From the NCBI GenBank assembly GCA_930367205.1, contig OV884015.1:2852001-2916000 (forward strand): a DNA stretch of 64,000 nt, written 5' to 3'. The translations under genes and the position numbers were made by a program. Source of the DNA: Acanthosoma haemorrhoidale (lineage: Eukaryota; Arthropoda; Insecta; Hemiptera; Acanthosomatidae). Under the pieces are notes generated by a model. It was not told the origin of the DNA, did no database searches, and was given only the letters and a program-made list of their open reading frames with translations. Below, piece by piece: positions 52,646-64,000 of the stretch (its first letter is position 1; each line of letters opens with the position of its first letter).

Positions 52646-55600
52646 ACAGTGGCCCTTGAAAACCATATGATGGGTGAGCTATGCATGAAATCAATAAACA
52701 CAAATGAATTAATACACAATTGGCCAAAGGCCATTTAACATTACAACACAAAACGTGCCTTAAATTGGTTTAGATCTGGGGTATTTAAATAATTTTTAAA
52801 AAGAGAAAAATTAACACTGGAAATATCATTTATTAGAATACATAATACAATAATCCAAATTGTAATATATACTTTAATAATAGTAATATAAAATAATAGC
52901 AATGATAGTATATATTTGACTCTCTGTCACTAACAACATCAAGCCAATTTCATGCCCTGATCTTGAACACTACATCTGCTTTGCAGACAACTTATTTTTT
53001 ATCAGCTGTCTATGTGATATGTAGTCAGCTGACTAGTAACAAATGACAAACTGTAGATACAAATGCTGCTAACAACTAATTCTACCTTCGATGGGAGTAC
53101 ACAGAGACATTAAATGAAAACACAAATCCAAAATTAATAACATAAACATATTTTAGTAAACAGCTGGTTCAAATATCAATATGAAAAGAAACTGGTTGTA
53201 ACAAATACGTACAACAGAATCTTCTGAAATTATGATCATGATTAATTAAGTTCACAGATTCTTGTATATTGCCCTCCTTAAGAGAAAAACATGAATGTGC
53301 ATTTTGGTAAATTTCAGGAAATGGACATTATTATGGAAATTCATAAAATGGTTATTTAACATTTTTTTAAATTTAAATTAATGATTTTTTTCTAATTTGA
53401 TATGTCCAGTTAACAATGACGAAGCTGTTGTTAGAACATTGATGGTTTAAGATGTGAGTGGATGTTTAATTTGGAACCACCTAGGGTTGACGAAAGAGAG
53501 ATGTTAGATTTTCATAACTTTTACTAATGCAGATTTTGACATGATATGTGTATCAGAATGAGCTCCAGATAAAGTGTCTGAACTGGCAGTGTTCATAGTT
53601 TTATCTAAGGAGTACAAACAGCAGATATTCAGCCCCTAAATGACAAAGATTATTTTTAAAATTCCTAATTTGTGATTATATCTAAGTGTATATAATAAAA
53701 GGGAACCAGGAAAAAGGAACAATGCCCTATAAGTAGGAGAGACCTTGTAAGTTGTACATAGTTACTTTAAAGGTTTCAGAAAAATTTCAATATATAATTT
53801 ATAAATAAGTACTCAATATTTTCACATTTAATGTAAATATTTATTATACACACAATATGTATATCTAAGGGAAAAACAGAAATAAACAAACTCCAGGCAT
53901 ATGTACTGTCTGGAGGATTAAATAAGATAATATAGTGAACACACACTCAGATGGAAAACTTATTTTCTTTTGTTAATATTTCTTTTGAATTTGACATAGA
54001 AATAATAAATAAACATATAAGATGAAAATAATAATTTTTGGTATTTGGCATTTAATATGGAACTACAGAAATTTGTATATAATAAAATTCCAGAAGTTAA
54101 CTTTGCTATTGCTGAAAATTTTATAATTTAATTCCATTAAGAGAAGCAAGTTTTTCATTAATTTTAATGAGTGTTATGAGAATAAACATTTGAATTGCTT
54201 CCAAAATTATACTTATCTATGCTTGTGAACCGTATATGAAAAATGTAGTGAAAACAAAGGGTACACAGTTTATAGCACATAGAAGAGACCGGTCAGTTGT
54301 TCTTAAGCATTAAAGCATATCATTGTTTGGCTTCACCTTCTATTAAAAATATTTCATGTAAACCTTTTACACATTTGTGGTTATGAGGTTTTTTAATTAC
54401 ATAAAGCATGACAATTACATGAGTACAAATATAGGTTCATAACCCCCTTATTTAGCATAAAACTCTTTTCTTTTTTTTTTTGTTCGCTATGTTTATCATA
54501 GTCATGTATAGCTTGAAACATACCAAATATAATATTAATAAAACGTAGACTAGCCATGAACATTCTGACTATCTTACAATAAATATACATCCAAAAACTA
54601 CCTGAAAATGGTAAATAAAATAAAAATTACAATATAATATAATACAGTTTTAACTGTAACACAAATAATAAATGCATAATACCTTCATTTTTGAAGGAAG
54701 ACATTATAATTTACTTACTATTAGGATATTACAAAAGTCCTTGTGGCTGAAAACATTGTTGACTTTAAAATAACATATTACACCATTATTTTACTCATTG
54801 TTCATGTAATTTATTGTTCAGTGTTTAAATTGAATAGTCCTTTATTGTATTATTTATTATGTACCCCAACCATTTTGTTATTTATTTAAATAGTACAACA
54901 TATTTCAACAGGAATATCAGTAGAAAAAATTGTAATCCATGGTAATTTAAGACAGAAGAAGAAATAAAGGATTCAGTACAAAAGTAAGAGCTGAAGAACT
55001 TTGCTCAGTGGAAGGTGAGGGGGTGCTGTATCAAAATGCCACAGCACTTTGGTTAAAATGATTCAATGCTGGGAATAAGTTTTCAAGTCGCCTTCATTTG
55101 TCTAGGACGATGATCAAGAGAGTGAGCCAGGATTTTCATGTGGCCACAAGAGGGTTAACAGTTGCAATAGGGACTTTAAATGACAGTGGTAAGTGTATTA
55201 ATTATTTTAATAAATAGTTTTATAAAGAACTTTTGTAACAAGCTAGTATTAGTGTTTTAGTAAATACTGCAAAGTAATAATAATATTACAACTGGCACAA
55301 ATCCAGAAATAGAATGTATCTACTCATGAGTTGTGCCCTTTGTGAGGTTTAAGCAACCATCTGTGAAAATTCATTCCAGAGATACTATTTCTCTAAGACT
55401 ACATATTCAATGAACATGTAGAAATGTTTTTGAGAGAGAGGAACCATAATTTCTGTTTTTGATTTTTGCATTGAGACATTATCAGGAGAGTAACAAGTCA
55501 TACTGTCCTTTAGTTTTATATTGTGGAATTATTTTTATTCATATTCTATTCTCATTCATAAATCAAATTCTCACAATATAATTATTGAAATTATTATAAT

Positions 55601-57957
55601 TTTTTTATATATTCTTTAGTTGATGGAATACATTAAGATGAATTTTTTCTTGTAAATATATTTATAGGTATACAATTGGTTGTAATTCAAATAGTGTAAG
55701 GAAAAAGGAATTTTTTTTGTCATTTAATTTAAAATAAGTAATCGCGTGGTTTAAAAACTTTTTCTTCAAATTGTTTATAGAATGTTTTTTTAATTGTTAA
55801 AATGTAACCAAAATACTCAAGAAATAAAAATATGTCTTGTAATAAAGAAATTGATATTAATATTATGATATTAAGTTCATAGTTTTGGTCTGTAATTGTA
55901 TTTCCTAACTTATACCAGATGTAACTGTTATTTTATACTTCTCAAATCATTTTCAATATAAGACTTATAAAGTTAAGGCTAAGAAGAGTGAAGGATTATA
56001 AAAGTTAAAATTATTCTATGCCTATATGGTTCATATTACACAATTGTAATTCGTCTAAAGTATATATTTAGTGCAAATGTACTAGTCAGCTGTCACTGCT
56101 ATGAAACATACCAACTATCATTTATTTTCATATTGGAAAAAAAAACATTTTCAAGGAGTTAAGTTTTAATTCTTTTAAACTGGAAGGAGGAGAAATGTAA
56201 TGTTATTTTAAATATGAATAAGTGCGGGGGAAAATGGGCGGGGCTGTTAGTAGGAAGTGCGTGGTGAGGCAAGAGATGGGGTTAAATGGGGGTTAGCTGG
56301 CGCCAGTGGTAGAGAGACACCGAAAGGAGACCTGGTCAATTGTTTAAAGATACTTGAAGAAGAACTGTTTCAAATTTCAAATATATTTCGTGATATAAAT
56401 GATGAGGAACCTCATACATCATATTTCCTTATACGAATACGAATACGTAAAAACATTAAGCTGAAGCTTAATTCAATTTGACTTAGAACAATTTGAAATT
56501 GTTGAGATGTGAAGTGTGCAGAATAAACAGCAAATCATTGAAGCAACATTAGAACGTCAGGATCAACAAAAACACTATTTGGGCTGAAGCAGACAATTTG
56601 AATGACTAAAAATTGTGAAGAATTCAAAAAGTATATATCTTATTTTTATTTATTTATTTCATGTTCATATGTTTGGTTGTTAAGAATCTGAGATTTTAAT
56701 AATAAATTACAAGTGTAATTAATTTTTGTTTAATCAGTAATACCATAACTTCATTATATATTTATTATAATATTCTCATTATTCTAAAATTTAGTTAAAA
56801 GGCAGTCTGACAAGTTCATTTCTAATTTACATCTAAAAGCCAATTATTTCATAAATATAATCCCTGGATTCACAGCCAATATTTAACACTGTCAAAGATG
56901 GCCCCACAACTAGAAATTTAAATTATTTTATGTCATGACTGAAATACTGTAAAATTATAATTAAATGCAAGAGTTTTGGTTATAGTGGAAAAGAAGAATG
57001 ACAATGTGATTACAAATATCTAATAAACAAAAACAGAATGTGCCCAGTGGTGGAATTCAGCTCGTTCATGGCAACCACTTTATACTTTAAAGTTACGTTG
57101 ACATAGAATTGTTTTTTTACAGTTAGGTAATCGATACCCAAATCACAGTTCTTGCCGTTTTTGTTACATAACCATGCAAGTTAGAAACTACATATTTGTA
57201 TGTAGGTAACTATTTTTATTTAGTAATTTTTAATTAAAAATAAATTTTAATTTTAATCCAGGGTCAAAAGCATGTTTCCCTTACTTTGAAATACAGAGAA
57301 ATAACATAAGCCCCATCTTTTATTCAATATATCAATAAGGAAAAATTGGAGGCTGGTAAAAGAGGAAGCAGACACGGGACACGTTAAAGGGTGGTGGTAG
57401 GCGGTCTTGTTGGCATTCAAAACGTTACAACAAACGAAGACAGGCCTGATTAGGAGAGATACAGATTCACCAACAATCACATGCTGCAACATCTCTAGCT
57501 ATTTTATGACAACCACAGCTAGAACATTATCTTAAACTCCTTTTGACCAATTCAAATTAATGTAAACTTAGTAAATCAATTATTTTTTTAAATAAGACAT
57601 TCTCAAATTTCACAGATTGGATCTTAAAACCCATGAATAATAAATTAATTAAAATTAGAAAAAAGGTTAAGTATTGTTTATGACCCTCTCCCCTTATATA
57701 ACTTTTTTTTTTTTTTAAAGAATGTAACATTGATTTCTTGTGTTTTTTAGATGAATAAATAAATATTATTAGAATAGTTTAGCAATTACTAGTGAAATGT
57801 ACCATTTTTTAAAATTATTTGAACCCCACCACTGGTGCCGACTTACAAAACAAGGGAATGTAAAAGCCTCCCTAAGATAGATATTACATTCAGCCTGGTA
57901 TTCTCTCTCCAATGACACCGCCCACACTAGATCAACCATTCATAAAAATCTTGTGAT
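52646..57957. other. Intergenic stretch downstream of ELMO
   Basis: Mostly AT-rich sequence with no recognisable gene, RNA or transposon protein. The only compositional oddity is a G-rich patch at 56225-56330. The ELMO polyadenylation site should lie in the right part (below 57958); TTTATT/AATAAA-like hexamers are frequent here and none can be singled out. Confidence 0.5.
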
Positions 57958-58121
57958 TCATTTGATGTTGCAACAGAAGTCATAGTTTGGAGGATCACTA
58001 GGGACCATTGGTGGGTCTTCAGGAATATCGATGCCTTCAGCGTCTAGAAGTCGAAGTTTGATGTCCATAGACAACAATGTTTCCAAATCATTTTCCGTTT
58101 CTTTACTCACCATTTTATTTC
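57958..58121 (-). CDS. Ced-12: ELMO last exon: C-terminal helix, PxxP tail and stop
   Basis: A 164-nt exon with [20 protein letters not shown] and a Pro-rich tail. It ends NYDFCCNIK and TGA (57958-57960); human ELMO1 ends YDFVYDCN at the same point, so the gene finishes where expected. Confidence 0.96.
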
Positions 58122-61100
58122 CTAGATAAAAATTTAAAAAATATTTGATGAACAACCGATTAAAAGTTACACATGATGAAATACAATATTTAATCATTTA
58201 ACCCTACCTTTAAGAGCATTAATGCCATCAGTCCAATAATTAAAAACTTGTTCGTCCGGTGCTACAAAATCTAAAGATTGACCTTCCACAGATTCAAGAG
58301 TTAAAGAAAACGCAAGTTGATGAGTGGTTTTTCTTCCTCTGAAAGATGAAACCAATCACATTTTATTAATTAATAATTATTAGTTGTTTTTTTTGTTTTT
58401 TTTTCCCTTAGCTCTCAAACTTATAAAAATAGGATGTGGGAAAAATAAAGAAAAATTATTTTGGGCTAATGAGTGCCTTTCACTAAGGGGAGTCCCCCAT
58501 TTGAAGGATGTATGAGAAGGATATAGGGTGTGGAATGCCTAAAAAGGCGGATGGAATCAGGAAGGTAGTGAGAGTCTACCAAGGGTTGAGCCTAGGGGCA
58601 CCTAGGCAATGGATTGTAGTCGGCCAGGCAAAGCCTGGCCCGCCCCGGCAGGGGCCTGCAATGAGTCAGCCTCTCGGCCGGAAGGTCGACCCTGCTTACA
58701 CAGGTAGATGGGTTCATTGTGGCTTCGGTTAAGTCGACCGGGAGATCGGCCTCGATCTCTCGGCTGGGTGTAGGTCGTGTGCAAGTGTCAGGGAGGTTTA
58801 CTTTAAATAAATAACTGATTAGTGATTCAATGCTACTGTTGTACCACCTTCTTATCCAAAAATAAATAGAAGTTCCCGTCTTCTCGACCCAGAAAATATT
58901 CACCTTTGTTTCCATGTTTTAATAATAAAAACTTTCAAAAGGAATCAGTTAAGAGAGGGGGAAACTAGTGCATGATACAGCTGAAGCCCACTAGGGGGCG
59001 CGGTGAGTGGGTGTATCCCCGCCTCTACATCTTTCTCTTTCTTAATCTCACTATGTTTTAGTCTGGGGTTGTCAGACCCCACACATTCCTAGTGGGATTC
59101 CATGGCTTTGTGTCGCTAAAACTACCAACTCCTTGGAAGAGACATCTTCCATGCGGATGACGGTCTACTGGGACCATACAAACTTTACCTATTAGCATCT
59201 CCCCCCCCCCCCCCGATCCAGTCTGCCTCTCTCCAGTTCACACTTGCCTTTGAGATCCGGACGGTTTTCGCCTACCCTTAGATACCGAGTGTGAATCCGT
59301 GGTCATTCCACATAACCACATAAACTACCTATAATACCTGCCTCTTCCCCTGAACAAAGTGCACTGTCAGGACTTTCTACGATCTTAAGGAGTCAGATCA
59401 ATACGAATAAACCTGCCCGCCGACTAGGCTGCCAGCAAAGGTCAAAGACCACAGGTCAACCCATTTTATCTCTTTCTTGGCGCTCGCCGGGTCGTAGAGA
59501 CCCTAGCACAGGGTGGGCACCCCCCCCCCTTGGGGACGAGCCCGATAGCTACATTAGATGACCCAGATTTTGTATTTAAGTTAAGTGCATACATATGTTT
59601 AAATAATCAAAAAAAAATTATGTTTTAATATCAGTGATGTAGCTGCCATTTGCTGCAGGGTGATTGGTAACAGCAGCTCTTATACCTAGAGGTCATCCCT
59701 CTAGTTTAAGTTCAAACTTTGACCATTAGGCAAGAGAAGACAAAGAGCCCTAAACCACTATGCCCTATAATAAAAAAGCCCCATGCCTTAAACAAAAACA
59801 AGACCAATATAATTTTCGGGGATGTCTAAATGTAAAAGATATACTTTACCTTGCATCTTTCATGTGGGGACATTCTTTCCCTGTGACGAGACCCTTGATT
59901 TCTGTGACCGCAAGTTTGTTAGAAAGTTGCTCAAATGTCGGGGTCAGCTTTTCATCACAATCACCATAGTGAAATACTTTGTGAGAAGGTGACAGACGAA
60001 CATACCAAAACTTATCTTTGATTCTCTAAAAATTAAAAGAAGTTATACATTATTTTATAAAAAATAATATAGTTCAACGATGTTGTTGTAGCTTGATTCA
60101 TAATTAATGGAGCAGGGTGTGAGGGTGCTCAGAGGAAACTGGAGTTAATTTCATTCCTGCCTAAGAAAGCTAGATATTTTATGAGACCATACCAATTACT
60201 TGAGGAGGTGATTGTCTTTTCTGCTCTAAATGAAAGAAAGAAAAAGTCAAAAATAATATTCCATAGTGAAATTGTTAGCTTATAAAGAAATAATTATTAT
60301 TTTATTTGGATTAAAAGATTTATGGTTTTACCAAAGGATGAGGTCTCATTAGCATGCACTGAATATTTTTGTAATAGCAAGAAATAATTTTATTAGGATG
60401 GATTCATGCTTAATGAGGTGACCATGGTCTTCATGTTTATATTAACGCTTTATAGCAGCAGAAGATATGATAGAGAAGAATGAGGTCAACAAGCATGAAT
60501 AAAAACATAAAATATTTAATAACCAATGAAATTTTAATTTTTTTAAAAACATACGGTTTTTTACATAATATTATAATTCGTTTTAAAATATTACCCTAAT
60601 TAGTTTCGTTTAGAAAAAACTAATTTTCGATACTTTTTTCAGTAATATACTTACAAGAGTTGTTTTACTGTGAAGGGATGAGAACAAGACACTGGGCATA
60701 GCGAATCTAACAACTTGCTAATTCCTATAAGTTTATTAGTTTTTGAAGGCTCTCTGAAGAAATACCAGCCCAGAGCTTAGACATTCACAAATAATCTGTT
60801 GAGCTGTTTGCTCAGCTTTCTGTTCTTTAAAAACCTTCCGTTTCATAAAATTTAATTACTTTTCAAAATAGAAAAAATAATTTTCATACAGGTTATATTA
60901 TCCTCTTAACTAGGGCAGGCAGGGTAAAGTATCATATCCCTACCATATTAACACTACACCAAAGAGTACCAGAGTAGCCAGAAACACATAGAGTAATAAT
61001 AAATAATAGCACATAATTCAAATAATTTAAGAAACATTTACAAAAAACCTAAAATAAAGTTTATAATGTAAGTACATAAGCATATTGCAGTTAATTAATG

Positions 61101-63926
61101 TTTTTAAGTTAGAAAAATATAAAAATAAATATCTGAAAATAAAATGATTATATTTCCACAAAAGTAATCATACATTAAAGGTTCTACAGTTAAATTTAAA
61201 TTTCAAGGTTGAAAAGTTTAATAAATTAATTAATTTAAACTATTAGTACAATAACGACATTTTAATTAAATGTTCTTATTTGTGAGAGCTTGATTTCTGA
61301 AATACAACCTCTTCTATATATAGCTTTTATTGCTTGGTATAATTGATGATTGATGATTATGATGATTACTTGTGAATAACTCACTCTAATCACCACTGTT
61401 TCTTAAATAACTCTTACAAACCACTCTATGGACCTTCAACCCAACTGCGTTGAACATCTCCTCTAAACTGCTAGGCTGATATCTGACTTTTACTCATATT
61501 TTACTTGGTTTCTTTAACAATAGACTATCGTTGTAGTCTCCTAAATCATTTTAATATCTAATATTATAGTATCTTATGGCCGTAATATATATATGAACAA
61601 GTGGCGACACCACACCGCACAAATTAGATAAATTTCTCAAAATTACTTCTACACATGGGGACACAGAGTAACCTCTTTGTTACAAATAAATAACAATATC
61701 AGGTTTTAATACGTAATAATAATAAATTTTTAATCATTGATTTATTTATAAATTTACTCTTTTAATTATTAGACTCAGGTTAGGTCACGACACTCGGAAA
61801 AATAGAATTATAAACACGTAAATGTATTGTCTCTAAAGGCGAAGGATTGTAATTTATCTGATACTCATAGTCACTTCTTTGAGATGCTTCTTCTGCCTGG
61901 TGGACTGGTCGATGAAAGGATTCCTTTCTTCACATTGCGGTTCTCTTTTTCTTAGCCACGTGCTTCTAGAGTGAAATACCAAGTTATTTCATATCTTAGA
62001 AATCACACTATCAGCCATGCCTGCCTGAATACGTCTTCTAAAATCTTCTAAGTGTTACATCCTCCTCTAAGCTAATAACCAAGAAGCTTATCAATCATAC
62101 AGCCACTTTTTATCCTTCTCTCATCATCCTTCGTTTTTATTGGCCCATTCTTATCTATGTCATAGGTTGCGGGCAACATGACCTCCATTTCCCATGGCCA
62201 TTAAAAACTTTTTGTTTAATCTAACTTTAGCCATTAAATCAAACTTAATAATTTTGCTTTAAAATAATAAATTCATTATGTTTTGATATTAATTTATTTG
62301 AATCATTAATTTTTATGGAACCACAATATGTTTACCTGTCCTCGTTGCGAATATTTTGTGAACCTGGTCCCTTCGACTAGAAAACCGAGCCTTTGCTGTT
62401 TGATGAGATCAAGGATATCGGGAGTTATCATTTCTTTGAGCTCAACTATTGGGCGAGCATGGGACTCCCACTCCTCACGGGATGTGCGTTCTTGCTGCCA
62501 CAGATTTGTAATCTCATTGTAAGTGAGGAAAAACAATTTGGCTCTAAATTTGTCAAGAGCACTCGGCTGGGAAGCGAGTGCTCTGGTTATTTGTTCTCGG
62601 ACAACACTAAATACCTGAAACACACATAAAATATCGTGAAATTTATCGTAAGGTAGCATATTTAAAATGAACAATTTCGAATCGATCAATACTCATTTGG
62701 GTAACTAGTGCCAAAACTTTACACACAAACTGGTTGCATTGTGACACGAGTCAAAATGAAAATGTTTCTGCAGAAGTTACACAATATTGTACCTGCAGAA
62801 ATAAAAGATGTATTAACTTGATTTAAAAACAAAAAAAAATTGCATATCTGGTAAGGATCAGGTTTTTCTCAAATTTGCAAATGATTGTGAGCAAAATATT
62901 TAACATGAATATTTGTCCAAAAACGCATCCAAAAACTTTGTCAAGTCACTTGAAAAATTGCAAGATTGTAGATTGCTTCTTTGTTTATATTAAAGAAAAT
63001 AAACCTTTGTAATTGACTCTTTCTTCTTTCAAAGTTCTTTAAATTTGTCTTATGTAATCAGTACACACAAATTTACTTATGGAATATATTTGAATTTGTT
63101 TTGGACTAACCATCTTTAATTTATTGAACATTATTAATTGCATTTAGAAAAAATAAGAAATTCAGTTGAGAGAGAGAGAGTTGACACACACACACATATA
63201 TATATATATTTTTTTTTTCTTGTTTCCTATCCCCTTGTTATTAAAAATTATGGAATTAGATATAGATTCTATATAAATGAATCTATTTACAAGAGGACAA
63301 TATTATTTGTCCTTTAGCTTGGCTACATTTTATACAATGTTACACTGTGAGTTGTAATTGTTACAAAGGTAAAATGTACATTATACGTTCATTGCCTATA
63401 CATTAATATATTAGAGATCTGTCCTCATATTTAAGAGAGAGAAATAGCTTTGCTGCAATAGTATAAAACTGTTTTCCAATTGTGTAAACAACTACTTCCC
63501 AATATTTGCTATACAACTCAACTTTTAAACATGAGCAAAGGTTACATATAAGACATATTACAACACTCAACAAATATCTATAACATATCAAATAAATACA
63601 ATAGACTAATAAAGAAAAATTCATGAAACAAGGCATGAAAAAAAAAGACAAAATGTTACTGATTTACAAGTTATCATTACCTTACCAAAGTCTTCAATAG
63701 TTGCTCTCATTTCTTTCCAAGTTTTGTTCAATAGCACAATACAAATGGAAAAGAACTCTTCGAAAGGATGGTCATGAGTGAAGAAGAGTGGGTAGAAGGT
63801 GTGTCCCTGCTCTGAAGGAGATTCACCGATATGCAGCAGGTCACAGAGCAACTGCACAAGTTCAACAGACGTTCGGCCGAATGGGCATTCATGCTCATCT
63901 GCCCGGCAAGAATTCTCTAGAACCAC
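57958..63926 (-). CDS. Ced-12: ELMO / Ced-12 engulfment and cell motility protein, C-terminal part (5 exons; 5' end beyond window)
   Basis: Five phase-compatible exons encode 331 residues that align throughout with the C-terminal part of metazoan ELMO1-3. The first covers the end of the ELMO domain, next comes a helical stretch, then the PH domain, then a C-terminal helix and a PxxP region ([13 protein letters not shown]) ending YDFCCNIK and stop. Known of the family: ELMO binds DOCK180/Myoblast city through its C-terminal helix, PH and PxxP regions. Together they form the Rac exchange factor used in apoptotic-cell engulfment, migration and myoblast fusion. N-terminal Ras-binding and armadillo-like parts must lie upstream of 64000. 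The gene is in tandem with, and upstream of, bonus on the same strand, about 19.6 kb away. Confidence 0.95.
58208..58338 (-). CDS. Ced-12: ELMO exon: PH domain, second half
   Basis: A 131-nt exon reading [20 protein letters not shown], then [18 protein letters not shown], the C-terminal PH helix. Acceptor ATCTTTCAG, donor AAAG|GTAGGG. The split Gly codon joins the last exon. Confidence 0.96.
58480..58800. repeat. GC-rich block in an ELMO intron, probably a transposon piece
   Basis: About 320 bp that are much richer in G+C than the flanking intron, with CCGCCCCGGCAGGGGC-like inverted segments and several GTCGAC sites. Frames are open on both strands by composition but show no recognisable protein. 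It is probably a fragment of a mobile element. Confidence 0.4.
59140..59530 (-). repeat. Dispersed GC-richer repeat, copy B (inverted relative of 18.4 kb)
   Basis: The reverse complement of this stretch lines up with 18430-18790 over its length through a series of short identical blocks. It contains a poly-C run (59203-59216) not present in copy A. It lies in an ELMO intron, on the strand opposite to copy A. Function and class unknown. Confidence 0.6.
59850..60025 (-). CDS. Ced-12: ELMO exon: PH domain, first half
   Basis: A 176-nt exon with [20 protein letters not shown] and ending [17 protein letters not shown], with the matching human motifs in the same order. Acceptor ATTTTTAG, donor CAAG|GTAAAG; a split Arg codon joins the next exon. 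Confidence 0.96.
62336..62614 (-). CDS. Ced-12: ELMO exon: helical linker to PH domain
   Basis: A 93-codon exon, phase 0 at both ends, with acceptor TGTGTTTCAG and donor CAG|GTAAAC. It reads [20 protein letters not shown] and ends in the ELMO signature [19 protein letters not shown] with YSQRGQ at the start of the PH domain. Confidence 0.96.
63166..63210 (+). repeat. Compound microsatellite
   Basis: Successive GA, CA and TA dinucleotide runs followed by a T-run, in the ELMO intron upstream of exon 62336-62614. Confidence 0.85.
63681..63926 (-). CDS. Ced-12: ELMO exon: end of ELMO domain
   Basis: The exon reads [20 protein letters not shown] through [16 protein letters not shown] to [18 protein letters not shown], almost identical in pattern to human ELMO1. 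The donor is AAG|GTAATG. The upstream acceptor (ATCGAAG|GTG at 63926) is weak, and the frame stays open a little further, so the left boundary is approximate. Confidence 0.93.
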
Positions 63927-64000
63927 CTTCGATAAAAATATACTTGAGTAGTTAAAATTTTTGTTTTTTTTTCTAATGGGGGAGGGAGCCTACTTAAAGT

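Noticed and set aside
56257..56481. 74-codon plus frame in a G-rich patch
   Set aside because: Composition-driven; no recognisable domain.

Overview
The window is nuclear DNA of an invertebrate animal, most likely an insect or other arthropod. It is AT-rich, and its genes are split by GT-AG introns of up to 8 kb. Transposon remnants of arthropod type are everywhere: BEL/Pao, an errantivirus-like gypsy element with an env remnant, Penelope-like, mariner, pogo-like and R1/I-type pieces. There are no operons, ribosome binding sites or other prokaryotic signals. Species cannot be told from the sequence.

Two host genes lie in tandem, both on the minus strand. (1) 38345 down to 2272, and continuing past the left edge, is the orthologue of Drosophila bonus (vertebrate TIF1 family: TRIM24/TRIM33). 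I placed 17 exons, and every junction is phase-compatible. In order they encode a possible N-terminal extension, RING finger, B-box 1, B-box 2, coiled-coil/BBC region, a long Gln-rich middle, a PHD finger and the first helix of the bromodomain. The rest of the bromodomain lies outside the window. (2) 63926 down to 57958 is the 3' part of an ELMO/Ced-12 gene: five exons covering the end of the ELMO domain, the PH domain and the Pro-rich C-terminus with its stop. Its upstream exons lie beyond 64000.

Layout. 1-2271: last visible bonus intron, with a Penelope-like reverse transcriptase remnant. 2272-38345: bonus exons with introns holding a fold-back repeat (3.1-4.3 kb), a pogo-like transposase remnant (7.3-8.5 kb), fold-back relatives (15.1-16.5 kb), an R1/I-type LINE remnant (17.4-18.0 kb), a dispersed GC-richer repeat (18.4-18.8 kb), a six-copy 209/211-bp tandem array (19.4-20.6 kb), a decayed repetitive gene of unknown class (22.2-23.2 kb), a mariner remnant (25.1-25.8 kb) and a complete-length BEL/Pao retrotransposon (28758-35919) with a clear ATTTT target duplication. 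38.4-57.9 kb: intergenic, with a decayed gypsy gag-pol (41.9-43.4 kb), an internally deleted errantivirus-like element (46486-51652) and a three-copy 222-bp tandem repeat. 57958-64000: ELMO exons and introns, one of which carries an inverted relative of the 18.4-kb repeat.

Functionally, bonus is a nuclear chromatin-reading cofactor and ELMO is the cytoplasmic partner of a DOCK exchange factor that activates Rac. Nothing suggests that they act together; they are simply neighbours. I found no convincing new multi-gene system. The most informative observations are the candidate extra first coding exon of bonus, the young but broken BEL insertion inside bonus, the errantivirus copy that lost its integrase core but kept an env tail, and several unclassified repeat families.
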